Below, piece after piece: positions 44,606 to 58,800 of a stretch of 64,000 nucleotides of DNA. The translations under genes and the position numbers were made by a program. Positions within the stretch are counted from its first letter, which is position 1; every line of letters begins with the position of its first letter. The notes under the pieces are model-generated. The model was given only the letters and a program-made list of their open reading frames with translations. It searched no databases and was not told where the DNA came from. The stretch is taken from the NCBI GenBank assembly GCA_023678885.1, contig CM042966.1:28410028-28474027 (forward strand), written 5' to 3'. Source of the stretch: Pogostemon cablin (taxonomy: Eukaryota > Streptophyta > Magnoliopsida > Lamiales > Lamiaceae).

Positions 44606-46316
44606 TACATACATTATCTGATTATGATCCTAAAATCGTCGAAAACTTCAAATTAAGCTATCATGTGCGATGAACGTGCATGATTCTTGCGAAAATTCAA
44701 TATTTCGACTACTATGAGATTATAATTAGACATTTTTTGTAGTTATAAAACTATATTAAAGAAAATACTATCTTCGTTCTACAAAAGTGTTCACATTCGA
44801 ATGTGCACAATATTAAAAAAGAAGTGAAATCCTTTAAGATAATATGATATATTTTGATAATAAATAAGTATGTGAAAGAATTGTTGTTTTAATTTTTTAC
44901 TATATTTAAAAGGTGGAATTTTCTTTTCTTTTTTTGGACAGATGTAGTATTTTTTATTTTTTATTTTTAGATAAAAAGCAAATAATTCATTGTTAAATGG
45001 GACAGAAAAAAGAATTTGACTCAAATTTGAATATACATAATACATACAATCAAGTTCCTAATGTAAATGTAAATTTTTAAAACAAAAGCTTAAAAAAAAC
45101 AATTATTAAGAAAATAAGAAGTATTTAAAGCATAATTAGTATGATAAGTTAGTGTATTGATGAATGTCTAAGTATTGGTATGTCCAGCTATATAAATAAC
45201 TAGAGTTTGGTGAAAGACTGAAATGCTAGCCGTTAATAACTTTTTTCAAGGTTTCCCATTTTCCTACAAATCTTATCTGTCACTGTCATGTCAATGTTTT
45301 CATTATTTAATTACTGTGCACCATTTATTCCACATATATTTAAAACCCTAATAAAGATAATTAATCACTTGTACTCGCATTTACATTACACCATCACCAT
45401 CCTGTAGCCATTTATTCAAATACTTAAACGTTTATCTTTATTTATATATTTATGGCCAATAATAATTTTTATATATTTATTTATTTAAATTGAACTCTTA
45501 ATGAACCCTTAATAAATTGAACACATTTTACATTTTTCGTTTTTTAGTCTTATAAAAATAAAAATCATTGGGGTGCCGTTTTGGTGCATTAGTATCCTAT
45601 AGATGTTATAGGGATTTTTTGTGCTATTTTATGTATTATATTTTATTAATTTTATAGTTGAAATGTAAGAGTAGAAAAAATTAATATTACCCCCATAAGA
45701 TTTATAATTTTTTTATAAGTTATTTAATTTTTTCATTACTTCTATATATATGTCATTCATTTGTTGGTGTGACAATAGAAGATTTTTTTAAAGAACACTA
45801 AGTTAACCCAGTACTGTAAATTTGGATGGTAATATATGCAACCTGATTTGATTATTTACCTGAAAAATCATAAAGTTGCACGTGGCATAAATCACTTTTA
45901 AACACGGGGTTTTACTAATTAAAGTATTAAATATCGGGTAGTTAAGATAAGTACGTAATGGAACTGTTTTTGTACTACAACTACTAGTCACAGTCGAACA
46001 GTGCCTTAAAAAGCATTAAAATGAGATGACTCCCTAAATAAGATTTATTTAAGACATCAATTAAAATAATAATAATAATAACAATAATCACGGCATTGCA
46101 TTACACTTATGTGATGTTTTGGATCTTATGAAATTCAAGTAGAAGGTAATTTAAATGGATACCTCTTGTGGAATAGCAGATAGTTTCTAAATCTAGTTGT
46201 GTGTTTATGATTATTATATGTAGAATAAGTGAAGTTGATCAATACTTTGTAAGGACATCATACACCTTACATAAAAAAAATGCTTATTAGACTGTTTTCT
46301 TTAATCAAGACTGGCT
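44600..46316. other. Gene-free region
   Basis: AT-rich with no supported gene or clear repeat. ORFs at 44791-45045 and 45803-45991 look like chance. Confidence 0.55.
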
Positions 46317-47768
46317 CTTAGGGTTATCTCGATGTGGCTGGCCCCAAATTTTGAGACCCTAAAATTTTTATTACCTCCGTATGTTTATATATTACTTTTA
46401 TTTTTGTAAATTCAGTCATCTTTAATAAAATGGTTAGACTTTAACTTTATCTAACAATAACCCATAAATCAAGTTAAAAAACTAGATCAATAAATTTATA
46501 TCTTCTACCATGCACAATAATCACGTATATTTTTCAATTTTTTGAGTTTTTTCAAAAGAAAAATCTCAAAGAGCTTACTACACAACAACCTAAGATTTAG
46601 AGGTAAAATTTTAATATATTATCATGTTTTCTTAGATTTTTTTCTTCTTTTTATTATTTTATTATAGGTTGTATTTTGGAATATTTGAATTGTATATAAT
46701 CTATTTGAATCTCCAAATTAAGAATTTTCATATTTAATCAAGATAGAATGAGTTATAATTTTTTTAATATATTATCATGTTTTGTTGGATTTTTTTCTTC
46801 TTTTTATTATTTTATAGAATGTATTTTGGAAGATTGAATAGTATATAATCTATTTGAATCTCCAAATTAAGAATTTTCATATATTTATTCAAAATAGAAT
46901 GAGTTATAATTTTTTTTAAATCGTGAAGCTATAAAAACAAATGGTAAAAGAACTGGTTAGAGAGGAGAATGACTTTTCGATGATGTTGATGTGGAATTTT
47001 TTCTCTTCCATTTCTTTTATTTTATTTTATAAGTATACTTGGGAAAATGTGAATTCATACATAATTTATTTGATTGCCTACCAATTAGATTTTATAGTTT
47101 TTTTAGTGTTACTTAGTTAAATGTGTTTTTAATTTTATAATTTGTATTATAATCATGTTTTCTTATGCATTAGTGAGTAAAAATAATAAAGAAATGAGAA
47201 AGAAAAAACTTGAAAAAGAGACTAATTCTGATTTGCTCTTAATAAATTTATAAAAATGGATTCTTTGAAATAAAAAAGTAAGATTAAATAGAAATGAGCA
47301 AGAAGAATGGGAGAATGGGTTGAATTATTCAGGGAGTTGAGAATAATAGAAAAAATGTATAAAATATATTTAGTTGAGAATTAAAATAACTTAAATAAGA
47401 GTGATTTATAAACAACGAAAGAGATTATGAAAAAATTTATAATAAATTTGAGAAACATTAAAATGTTTTAGAAATAAAATTGTGCGTGATATATATATGA
47501 TCTAAGAGTTTGGAATAATATTTATAAAAACTAGAGTCATATTAGTGGTGAAAAGTTCTATAACATAAAATAATCGCAAATTTCATAAAATTTGACTTTC
47601 TAAATATTTTTGGTACAAAGATGGCGTATTATTTTTATTGTGAGTTGTTTAAGTTGACATATAATAAAAGTTCTTAAAATCTTAGTGATTGAAACATGCT
47701 GTTTTGAGGATCCATTTTATAATTTCGCCAAGAGCCCCATAATTTCAGGATCGGCCCTAGGGCCCCAT
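46311..47768. mobile_element. Possible hAT-like DNA transposon remnant
   Basis: Left TTAGGGTTATCTCGATG with GGCTGGCCCCAAATTTTGAG and right (reverse complement) TAGGGCCGATCCTGAAATTA with TGGGGCTC are similar in style to hAT ends (TAGGG...GGCC). The right end is duplicated (GAGCCCCATAATTTCAGGAT and GGCCCCATAATTTCAGAATC, 29 bp apart). No 8-bp target duplication and no transposase ORF were found. Confidence 0.35.
46611..46915. repeat. Tandem duplication, two ~153-bp units
   Basis: TTAATATATTATCATGTTTT, TTTTTTTCTTCTTTTTATTA and TCTATTTGAATCTCCAAATT occur in the same order at 46611 and 46764. The units differ by several small changes. Confidence 0.88.
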
Positions 47769-47784
47769 AATTTCAGAATCGGCC

Positions 47785-48550
47785 CTATCTTTAATTTATA
47801 TATATATATATATATAAAAAGGTAGATTAAAGAGTAGATGCAAAGTGACAATAGGGTAACGATTACGTGAAATATAATGCGACTTGAAAAGTCTTAAATC
47901 TCATAAATCAAACAATTAATATTAACATAATTGATGGACCTAACAGAGTTAAATAGTTTGAAATTATAATAAAATGCATCTCAAATGCAATTATGGAACA
48001 GGACCACGCACTCCCTATTCATGTTGGTGTTATTACATACACCTATATATGTACTGTACGGACTGCCCTAAAACTATACCATCATATCTCCTTTGCCACA
48101 TCAATGTTTCGTCAGAAGAGATAGAATTAACAACAATTGTATTGAGGTGAGTATATTTTATTTTTTCAATTAGAGTATATTTTTTAAAGCGAAGATGTTA
48201 TCATTTTTATTTATATCTTACTTCAAGTTATTTATAAAATATTATAAAATAGTTTATATTAATAAATTTTGATTGACCATATATCATTTTTTATTTAAAT
48301 ATGGTCATTTATAATTCGTTTCGAAGTATGAGAAGTTTTTACCGAAAAAAAAAACATATCATATTTTTTTTATAAAAGCATTATTAAAACTATAAGTATG
48401 TGTAGTGAATTGTAATGCTTAAAAGAATGTTTAGACACTCTAGCGAGTGGAAGAAACCCAAAATGCATATGAAAAGCTTAATTGTAAATTGTAATTAATT
48501 ATATATGTAAGTTATTTCTTGTAAACACACTTGTGAATCCACACTTGTAA
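47785..48550. other. Gene-free region
   Basis: Short TA repeat at about 47798-47816. No gene is supported. Confidence 0.5.
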
Positions 48551-48551
48551 A

Positions 48552-48822
48552 TAAAGGCTAAACATGTGTGCTCTGGGACACGATGTCTCCAAATTCCGCA
48601 TTTTTCGAAAGGTAAAATTTGTTTTAGTATATGAACGTGTACTCTTTATTTCTTAAAAAAATTAATATTCTTAATTAAATATTAATATTTCATATTCCAG
48701 CTGACCTTTACATTAAAAAAAAAATGATATTCTTATTACTTAAAGTATATACTCTTTTAAACAAAATGTTGTACTCCTACACAACTTATACGCCCAGGAA
48801 TACAAGAGACTAATTCATAAAT
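48552..48822 (+). mobile_element. Eroded MITE, GTGTGC...GTATACTCTTTT family
   Basis: TAAACATGTGTGCTCTGGG, GTGTACTCTTTATTTCTT, GTATATACTCTTTTAAAC and AAATGTTGTACTCCTAC follow the order of landmarks in the unit at 42828 and 62371, with heavy divergence. Confidence 0.5.
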
Positions 48823-48909
48823 AAAATGTTCTAATTTATTGATTAAAAAAATGTGTAAAAGCACAAAGGATATAATATAAATAATTTTTCATTGATTCAA
48901 AGATTATTT

Positions 48910-49130
48910 AGTTGATTTTTGGTGCATCTGGGTGTAAACGTGAACTCATATATATTTAATTTTTTTATTTAATAATGTACATATTGTTTTAATAATTATA
49001 TAATTTTTTTACATTCAGTTTTTCATTAAAAAAGTTAATAAAAAATTCGTTAACAAAGTGTATACATTTTTATTTATAAATAAATGTATAACTTTCTAAA
49101 AATTAATTCACGCTGCATCTAGAGCACAGA
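48910..49130 (+). mobile_element. MITE-like element, TTACATTCA family
   Basis: GGTGCATCTGGGTG near the left and GCTGCATCTAGAGCACAG near the right; the interior has TTTTTACATTCAGTTTTTCA and AATAAAAAATTCGTTAAC, shared with 11440-11785 and 52160-52220. Confidence 0.5.
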
Positions 49131-49559
49131 ATAATTAGCTAAGGTTATTTTATACGCTTTATTAAGTTCATTTTCATTACCATTATTTATATGAATTATT
49201 TTATACATTCTATTAATTTCATTTTAATTAACATTATTTACATCAACGATATTTCTCATAATAATTCTCTTTCCTAAATTTACACCAAAGGATTCTTCAA
49301 ATACTGATATCTTCAACAACGATCACCGAAACTCCGCCGTAGTCTACACCGCTATTCATTCTTTCATAGAGCTTGAAAGATTATATATCATACTATATAC
49401 ATTCATATTATAATTAAAGGTAACACTTGCGTGTGATTGTGTTATGGTGAAATTGTTTAATATTTTTTCGAAAAGTATCATCTTATATTAAAAATATTAT
49501 CAATTTTTATTATGGAGTATTATAGTATTAAATAAATCTCTTGTAAATTGATAATTGTG

Positions 49560-49805
49560 TGCGACGGATTATTAGAAGAATTGATGCATTGTTAAAGTAT
49601 GGTAGTTATATAGGTTAAATAATGCTTATTAATAATTAATTTTTTTTTTAATTAAGATGAATAATGAATTAAAGTACTTGATTTTAGGATGTTATAATAT
49701 GATACATTACAAATATACTTTAACTACAGATAAACATACTCTATTTATACAACAATCATATTTTAATAATGGATCGACCCGTGTCACATATATTCGTTTC
49801 GAGAA
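49560..49805. mobile_element. Diverged copy of the GTGAGACG MITE
   Basis: TTGTTAAAGTATGG, TACTTTAACTACAGATAAAC, TTATACAACAATCATATTTT and GGATCGACCCGTGTCACAT match 29602-29867 in order. The ORF at 49657-49902 overlaps it and is not a gene. Confidence 0.55.
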
Positions 49806-50709
49806 AACCTTTATATATTATTGGTCCTTAGACTTAATTTCTTTAAATTTAATAGGGCACCAGTACTTTTCATATTTCATCCTTCATAATCCAATATATT
49901 GATGACTGTTCCAAAGCCATCTCCAAATACAGTGCATCTTCACAAGTAAGGTATGGACTATGCAATTTATAGTTATAAATACCAAACATATATCTCATTA
50001 ATTTACACTATATAGTTTATCACTTATTGAAATATACATGTATACCATTTTCATATACTGTAAACTTAAAATTAAAAAGGAATTAAAGAAAAAGGAGGAA
50101 TCTTTGTAATCAAAAGCCAGCCAGCAAGATAAAGTGATTAAATAATCACATCGCTTAAGTAGACGGCAATATTAAAATAAAATTTAATTTTGTCGATGTC
50201 ATGCAATTAATCCAAGGGGTTGGCCTATTAAGGCTTGATCAGGTGCTTAATGTGAAATTTTATTAGGTCTTATGTTCGGAATTTGCGATTGCGATTAATA
50301 ATTGAGGGGTTAATGCATATAGAGTGCAAAGTAATTTATGTACATAAACTGATCAGTTCATGCAGAGCGCTGAGCTCTAACTTAAAATTAGGATCTCAAT
50401 TAGTGGAAAGTGGTTTTGACCTTCCCCATATTATTGAGAAAGTACAATTTAATAAGTAATAATTAGCTGCCGAATAAATATTATTCAATGAATATATCTA
50501 ATATTCACCATCAATATACCTTATCTCTACACATTAAACATCTTTAACAAATTATATGGGCTAAATTTCCTTAAAATTTTATTTATTTATTTTTTCTTAA
50601 AATCTTTCTTAATTTGATTTATTTATTTATTGTATAATGGTAGGTTTAAAAGTAGATGGAAAACTGTGACATTAAGTAGTGAAATAAAAATCTGATCGAT
50701 TATAATCTA
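49806..50709. other. Gene-free region
   Basis: AT-rich sequence with no supported gene or repeat. Confidence 0.5.
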
Positions 50710-50889
50710 TTCCCTCCGTCCCATTTAGATGACACACTTTTCATTTTGGGTTGTTCCTCAAAAGTTGGCACATTTTTAAAAAGCAAAATTTTAAACACAA
50801 TCACTATCCCCATAATACCTCTAAAAGTTATCACTTTTCTTAATTTTCATGTCGAAAGAGGCATTCAAACTTTTATGGGACGGAGGGAG
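50710..50889. mobile_element. Stowaway-like MITE, short
   Basis: TTCCCTCCGTCCC and GGGACGGAGGGAG with TA on each side; 180 bp. The interior matches 9101-9360 with a central deletion. Confidence 0.85.
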
Positions 50890-50891
50890 TA

Positions 50892-51856
50892 CCGTGAAAG
50901 AAATACACAATTGATCGGAGTATATTCTATTGGGCTTGGGTTAATGCGGAACTAATATTAGGCTTCTTCATTTAGCTAAGGCCCGATTTAAATCTGGGCT
51001 GAGTTTGTATTATGTATTGTTTAGTGTTTAATGCTTATTACCTTTTTTTTTTTGAAAAAACATTAATGCTTATTACTTGATCTCTGGGCTTTTGATGTTT
51101 TTTTCTCGTGTGTTCTATTAATCAAGAATTCAATTAAATGAGAATTGGATCACTAAAAATCGATAAAGTGAACAAATTATCAAAGCATGACTTTCTTAAA
51201 AACATATTGGGAAAGTATTGAATTTAAAAAATCAATAAATAGATTATGATGGAAAAAAAACTTATAGAAGACCTTTTATAAAACAAGATTCGAGTGAACA
51301 ATGAAAAATTTAAACGTTTTAAGTTAGAAAAATGATAAAGTGACTCCTTTATTGATTTTAAGAAAATGTAAAGTCCTACTATTTGTATAAAATGAAAAAC
51401 GATATTTTCTAAAATAAAAAATAAAAAAAGATAATATATATTTGTGTGTGTGTGTATATAATTGATATTTTCCGTTGGCTCTAAATCACAAACACAAAAC
51501 CAAAGCTAAATCAAAAGTAAAAGAACTTCAAAATTTAAATAAATAAATCAAATGGGGAAGTTGGACGCATCAGTCATTTAATTATTAATTATTGAAGAAA
51601 TTCTTAACACGAACATGAGTTAATATATACTTAACATATTTCATTAACCTAGCTAATTATACTTTATTAAACAAATTAAACATTTCATTAACCTAGCTAA
51701 TTATACTTTATTAAACAAATTAAATATTCATATATCGAAGTCTCCACCTTTTATTGTTTCAACTAACAAGATATATATGCCTTTAGCTTTATTGAAAACA
51801 CCGTCAATTTTGTCAACTTAATTATCCGGCTTCTTAAGTTGTCTTTTTTTTTTTTC

Positions 51857-51857
<1 letters not shown>
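50892..51857. other. Gene-free region with a 44-bp tandem duplication
   Basis: 51641-51684 and 51685-51728 are two copies of TCATTAACCTAGCTAATTAT plus CTTTATTAAACAAATTAAA. 50930-51000 has several GGGCT/GGCCC motifs but no gene. Confidence 0.6.

Positions 51858-51934
<77 letters not shown>
51858..51934. repeat. (TA)n microsatellite
   Basis: About 75 bp of TA following a T-rich run. Confidence 0.96.
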
Positions 51935-51936
<2 letters not shown>

Positions 51937-52059
51937 AATCAAATATTTTTGCTTATAATATATTACACCAAATAATTTTTACTAATTAAGAATAACAACC
52001 AAATGTAAATACGAAAGTGACACTTTGATTAATTTATAAAGGCTCAAATGCTTAATATT

Positions 52060-52094
52060 AAAATAAGAGTTGATATCATTTCCACCTATACATG

Positions 52095-52157
<63 letters not shown>

Positions 52158-52240
52158 TTCTTAATAATTATATAATTTTTTTACATTCAATTTTTCATTA
52201 AAAAAATAATAAAAAATTCGCTGTGCATATGTTTTTATTC
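52060..52240. repeat. MITE remnant with internal (TA)n
   Basis: GAGTTGATATCATTTCCACC, then a TA run (about 52098-52145), then TAATTATATAATTTTTTTAC and ATTCAATTTTTCATTAAAAA, as in 48910-49130. The microsatellite grew inside the element. 52241-52827 has a Stowaway-like end (GACGAAGGGAATA near 52361) and otherwise only the kinase promoter flank. Confidence 0.6.
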
Positions 52241-52827
52241 TATAATCTTAAAATATGGGGTCACCTATCCATTAATATAACTACTCACTACACATTAAAT
52301 AATAATACTTCTTAATTCATATATAAAAAGAAAAAAAATTCCTTCAGATGAGACGAAGGGAATATATCTTTATGCATAAGTTTTTTTGAGTTGGTGAAAG
52401 GTGCACCCGGGTTTATGGAATAATATGTCCTTAAAACAAAATGGCCGTTTATAAACGTATTTCTAGATCAATAGATCAGTTCGATGAAGGTGGCCACTTA
52501 TATATCTATTATTTAATTAGAGATCCTATGATAATCACTCACACACACACACTTGAATGAAACAAATAATGAGCCAAGAGAACAGTTCCCAAGTGAGATA
52601 AACCGACTCCACGGATATATCAAAGAATTGCACAACATATTATATAATAACAAAACAAACTAAAATACAAAACATATGAACCCTATCTAATTTCACTCTA
52701 ATTTGTGTGTTCGTTACATTAATATTAATGCAACTAGAAGTGAATATTCATAACAATGTTCGCCCACAAACAATATAATTGTGAATGCATATATAAGATT
52801 CACTAAAACCTCAATATTCTACCTAAT

Positions 52828-55800
52828 ATGGAAATGATGATGAGGGCAAATGGGACAACCCCGGAGAGAAAAACCGTCCCACCTAGTCCCAGCCGGCACG
52901 ATCAAAGGAGAAAGGCGGCCGGCAAGTCACGAGGCTTTTGTAGGCGCCTCGGCGACTGCATCGTTATGGGCCCTGCCGTAACGTACCATGTTGCTCAAGA
53001 TCAACGTGCAACCAAGCTAGATCAACTTGCTCGACAGGTACGTTTTTATATATATGTTGGAATTTAGATGAATGGATTAAGAGATGGAGGTAGTATATAT
53101 ATACTTGATTGAGTATCATACCTTTAAGGTCAAAAAGAAATTATGAAAATAATCTTTCTCTAAGAGTATGTCTTGATTAATTAATTAAAAAAGCTACTTA
53201 AGGGTTTAATTAAATTTTACATATGCATCGAAACTCTTTATTTAAATATCTTTTATTGTTCATCCATTTTTTTTTTCAATTAGGTTTATAATATATACAT
53301 TGTAGTTTGTTTATTAATTCTTACAGCATGATTTCGTATCTATTATACAAAATCATTTAATTTTTTGTTGTTTAGTTTCTCGATAGTATTTGATCGGAAG
53401 GTGGTTGGTTTAACCATTTTAATAGAGATGATGATGCTCCATATTCATATAATTAAATATAATTAAAAAATAAAAATTGTGAAGGTTGAAGAGATAGACA
53501 AGGAAGTAGAGAAGCAGAAAGAGGTAAAGGGCATGTACAAGATGAAACTAGAAAAGACACAAGTTTTTGTCAAACAGTGTCTGCAAGTGGCACAAGACAA
53601 TGGCTTCTTGGATCTTATACTAAACCCTAAGGATAAAGATTCCGATTTCTTTATTTCTCCCACGACAACGCTGTATGGTATGACTCCTCCACGTCCATCT
53701 CCGTCCCGACTCCATCCCGTTCTTCCGTCTCCGACCGAACACCATCCCCTTCTTGCTCCCCTCTGTCATCAAGCCAAAATTAATGGATGGTACATCCACC
53801 CCCAAGAGGTAAAAATATATTACTCTCTTTCTTCTATCCAAATATTTAGTTAAAACTAGGTAGTGTCATGATCACATCTAATGATTATTTGTCTCATTGT
53901 TTAATTAAGTGGCAAGAAAAGAAAAACGGAAGGCTAAGGGTATGCAACTTTTTTATAATTGGACTAAAAATCTATTGTCTAAAAACTATTCCTACATATA
54001 CATACATACTTTATTAATTTCCATTAATATAGTATTTTTTTTCCTCTCTTTTCCTCTCATCTCTCATATCTTATTTCACGTCACTTAATACTTTCTTACC
54101 TATATTATCATTTCCTTCTTACTCATTAGATTTTAACATCAAAAGTTCATACCAAAAAAGATTATTAGGGGTTCTATATTTTTATATTTCAATATCCTTT
54201 GACTTTTAAAAATTGATTTTTAAAACCCAAATAAGACGCACACAAACATGAACTCCAAAAGCAAGATTCTTGTTTTTCTCCGATCATGTACCAAATGACA
54301 TAGGAAATGTAATTATGTGTCTTATGAAAACTTAAGCAAACACTTGATGAAGATCACTCAAGAACTTGCACTCACTCAATTGTTTGATCACTCACGTTTC
54401 ACACACAAATCGATTGATAAACGAAGAATGAAATGAAAGAGATCAACACAAAGATGTATCGTGGTTCGGCATAAGCCTACATCCACTTTGAAGGAACAAT
54501 CACTCACTTAGGATGATTACAATATACAACTTAAGGAAGATGAAGATGATCTTATGCACATACAAACCCTAATGTGCTTCTAATCTTGTAACTGATGTGT
54601 TGCTTGTTTGGAATGAATTTATCAGCTGCTCATTGTGCTTATATGCACACCAGCAACTCAACTGCCATGCTGCAGATTGATACTTCACGTAGGAAGCTAG
54701 TTTGTTAGCTCAACCAACTAACTAACAACCTAACTAACTTGATTCCATTCTTCAATGCACGGTTGAGATGAATCTGATCTGATGACTTCTTGATCACACT
54801 CCAACTTCTGCAGCTCCTTTATTGTTGATCCTCATCAAAACTTCAACACCAATCACCACCCTCCACCTGTCTTGGCTGCATGACAACACACATACACAAG
54901 TGCATGCATGCATGTCTATCACACAACAATACTCCACCTTAGACTGCATCATCACTAGTTTGTAATCTCCTCCACCTTGCTGCAATTCAAGGCTGCAGCC
55001 ACCTTCCTTTTCTTACTTAATTCAGATGAATCAAGTGCTTACACAACTCATACTTCTGAACTGGTAAGACTTTTGTAAACATATCAGCTGGATTGTCATC
55101 TGTCTTGACCTTCTTGACACTCACTACCCCCTTGTCTATCATGTCCCTTATTAAATATAACCTCACATCAATGTGCTTGGTCCTTTCATGGTATCCTTGA
55201 TGTTTGGAGAGATGCATTGCACTCTGATTATCACAATGCACTTCAACTGATTCTTGTTCAATCCCAAACTCCCTCAGCATACCTGTCAGCCATACACCCT
55301 CTTTGATTACTTCTGTAAGTGCAACAAATTCTGCCTCTGTAGTTGATAAGGCCACTATATGTTGATGAGTTGCTTTCCAACTTACTGCAGTACCAAACAA
55401 GTTGAACCATAACCAGTAAGTGACTTCCTAGTGTCAAGTTTTGCTGCATAATAAGCATCAACATATCCAACTACTGTCTTATCCCATGTTGCCATTTTTT
55501 GAAACTTCAAGCTTGCTGTGATTGTTCCTTTCATATACCTGAGAGCCCACTTCACTGAACTCCAATGTAGCAAACCTGGATTACTCATAAACCTGCTAAT
55601 AATACTCATCACATAAGCTAAATCTGGTCTGCAACATACTATTGCATACATCAAACTGCCAACAGCACTAGCATAGGGAATATTGCTCATTTCAGCCTTC
55701 TCTTGATCTGTTTGAGGAGCTTGGAGTAATGACAGACTCACTCCTTGCTTTGCTGGTGTAGTTACTGTTTTGCTGAGATTCATATTGTATCTCTTTAACA

Positions 55801-58800
55801 CTTTGTCTAAGTTTGATTCTTGGAACAACTTCAGCTCACCAGCTGATCTATTTCTCTCAATATGCATACCAAGAATCACATTTGCTTCCCCTAGATCCTT
55901 CATATCAAACTTCTGCTTAAGTATCTCCTTTACTTCATCTATACCAACTTGATCCTTACAAGTTATAAGGATATCATCTACATACAAAAGTAAGTATGTA
56001 TAATACCCTTCTTTGAACCTAACATAAACACAACTGTCATGTAAGCCCCTGCTGAATCCATTTGATGTAATGTAATCATCAAACTTCAAATATCACTGTC
56101 TTGGACTTTGTTTCAGACCATACAAAGATTTCAACAGTAAACAAGCCTTATTCTCAGCTCCTTCAATACTTATACCATCAGGAATCTTCATGTAGATGTC
56201 CTCTTCAAGATTTCCATGCAAAAATGTTGTAGTGACATCCATCTGATGTAACTCAAGATCAAACTGAGTCACTAATGCCAGCAGAATTATGATAGAACAA
56301 TGCTTAACAACAGGTGAGAATATTTCATTATAATCAACACCTTCTTTCTGTGAGAAACCTCTTGCTACAAGCCTTGCCTTGTATCTAACACCTCCTTCTT
56401 TGCTTGTAATAGGCTTCTTCTTGTAGATCCATTTACAACTTACTTATTCTTATGTAGTGATAACAGCTCTTCTTCCATAGCAACTATCCACTTGTTATTA
56501 TCATTTCCTGATATAGTTTCATCATATGTTCTTGGCTCATAGTTTTCTATATCAGATGCAACATACAATGCATATGATACTATATCAGCTTCAATGTATC
56601 TTACTGGAGCTTTAATCTGTCTCCTTAACCTATCCCTTACAAGTTGATAAGAACTTAAATCATACCTTGAGCTGAATGAGCTAGGAGAGCTATCTTCCTT
56701 ATTCTGATCAGCACTGTTATTTTCTTCATTACACTGCTGAACTTCCTTCCTTGCTTGCTCCACCTAAGGCTCATCAAAGTCTGTAGTAATTGATACTACA
56801 GAATTTCTTTCAACCAATGGCATCTTTCTTTCACTGAATGTGACATCTCTGCTAACAATAAACTTGTTAGCTTCATAACACCACAATTTGTATCCTTTTA
56901 CTTCTTTGGGGTATCCAATCATTACACATCTTACTGCTCTAGGTTCCAACTTATCTTGCTTTACATGAGTAAGCCTGACATCCTATTACTCTCAGATGAC
57001 TGTAATTAGGTGTCTTTTCAGACCACACTTCTTCAGGTGGTTTGAATTTCAAAGCTGCTGATGGACATAGGTTGATCAGATAGGTTGCTGTAGTCACAAG
57101 TTCACCCCAAAATCCTTTGGTAAATCCTCCACTACTCAGCATACATCTTACTCTTTCTAACAATGTCTGATTCATCCTTTCTGCAACACTATTTTGTTGT
57201 GGAGTTCCAGGTGTAGTCTTGTGCGTCTTAATTCCCTTTTCTCTGTAGAAAGCATTAAACTCTTCTGAAACAAACTCAAGCCCATTATCTGATCTCAAAC
57301 ATTTCAACTTCTTTCTTGTCTGATTCTCCACCTCAGCAAGCCATTCCTTAAATGCAGTGAATGCTTGATCCTTTGTTTTAAGGATCTTAACCCAGAGCTT
57401 CCTAGAGTAGTCATCTATTAAAGATATAAAATATCTTCCACCTCCAATAGTTGGATTTCTTGATGGTCCACATAGATCTGTATGAACATACTGAAGCTTC
57501 TCTGATGAAGTATGTTCTCCTGAACCAAATTCCAACCTCTTTGCTTTGCTTAGAATGCAATCTTCACATTGATCCATCTTACAGGTTGAACTTAAATCTA
57601 GTAGCTTCTGTCTTGCTAGCTCTTGTAACCCTCTCTCACTTACATGAGCTAGTCTTCTATGCCACAACTGAACAACTTCTTGATCTTGAGAAGTATTCAA
57701 CTGTCGAGACAACTGATCCTTCAAGAAAATAAAGATCAGAGCTCTTAACTCCTTTCATTACAACTGACTTATCCTTTATGATGGTGAGTACACCTTTCTT
57801 CACATAGTACTCACATCCCAAGGAGTCTAACATTCCTAATGATATTAGATTCCTTCTTAATCCTGGTACATACCTCACATTTGTGAACAACTTAATGGAT
57901 CCATCAAACATTCTGAATTTGACAGAGCCAATACCCTCAATCTTGATGGCTTGATCATTGCCTAACAAGACTGATCCCTCATTATATGGTTTTAAATCAG
58001 TAAACCAATCCTTGACTGATGTCATATGAAAAGTACAACCGGAATCTAACACCCACTGATCTGACACTTGACCAGAAACAACAACCAAAGCTTCAATGCA
58101 ATCTTGATCCTTGTTACCTCTATTTTCAGTCACCTGATTGGCATGGATTCTTTTATTTCCTCATTTTTCAGCAATCTTCCTGGCCACCATTGCTTTTCAC
58201 TTATGACATTGCTTCTTGAAATGACCAGGCTTATTGCAGTGGAAGCAGTTATTGTTTTCTTCATCTGGTGATGTACCTTGATTACTTCTATCATGTTTCT
58301 TCTTATCAGCACCGGTTTTCTTGTCATTCTTGTTCCACTTATTTTGTTTGTTGGCAACAAGACCTTCTCCTGCAACTGCATTATCTGATGTCTTATGGAG
58401 CACCTTTGCTTTGATTGCTAGAATCACTTGCTCCAGGGAGATTGATTCAACATTTCCATACAACAATGTGTCTCTCAACATTCAAAAGAATTAGGAAGAG
58501 CTGACATCAATATGACAGCCTTATCTTCACTTGACAGTGCTACATCAATGTTCTCTAAGTCATCTATGATCTTATTGAAATCATCTAGTTGACTTAGAAT
58601 AGACTTATCTTCTGATACTTTGAAGGAGTAGAGTTTTTGCTTGGTGTACAACCGGTTTGCCAATGTCTTCACCATGTAAAGATCAGCAAGCTTCTTCCAC
58701 ATATCCCTTGCAGATGCTTCATTTGAGACTTCCCTTAAAGCTTTATCAACTAAGCATAGAATGATGGCACTTCTAGCCTTTGGTTGTTGATCTTGATCTG

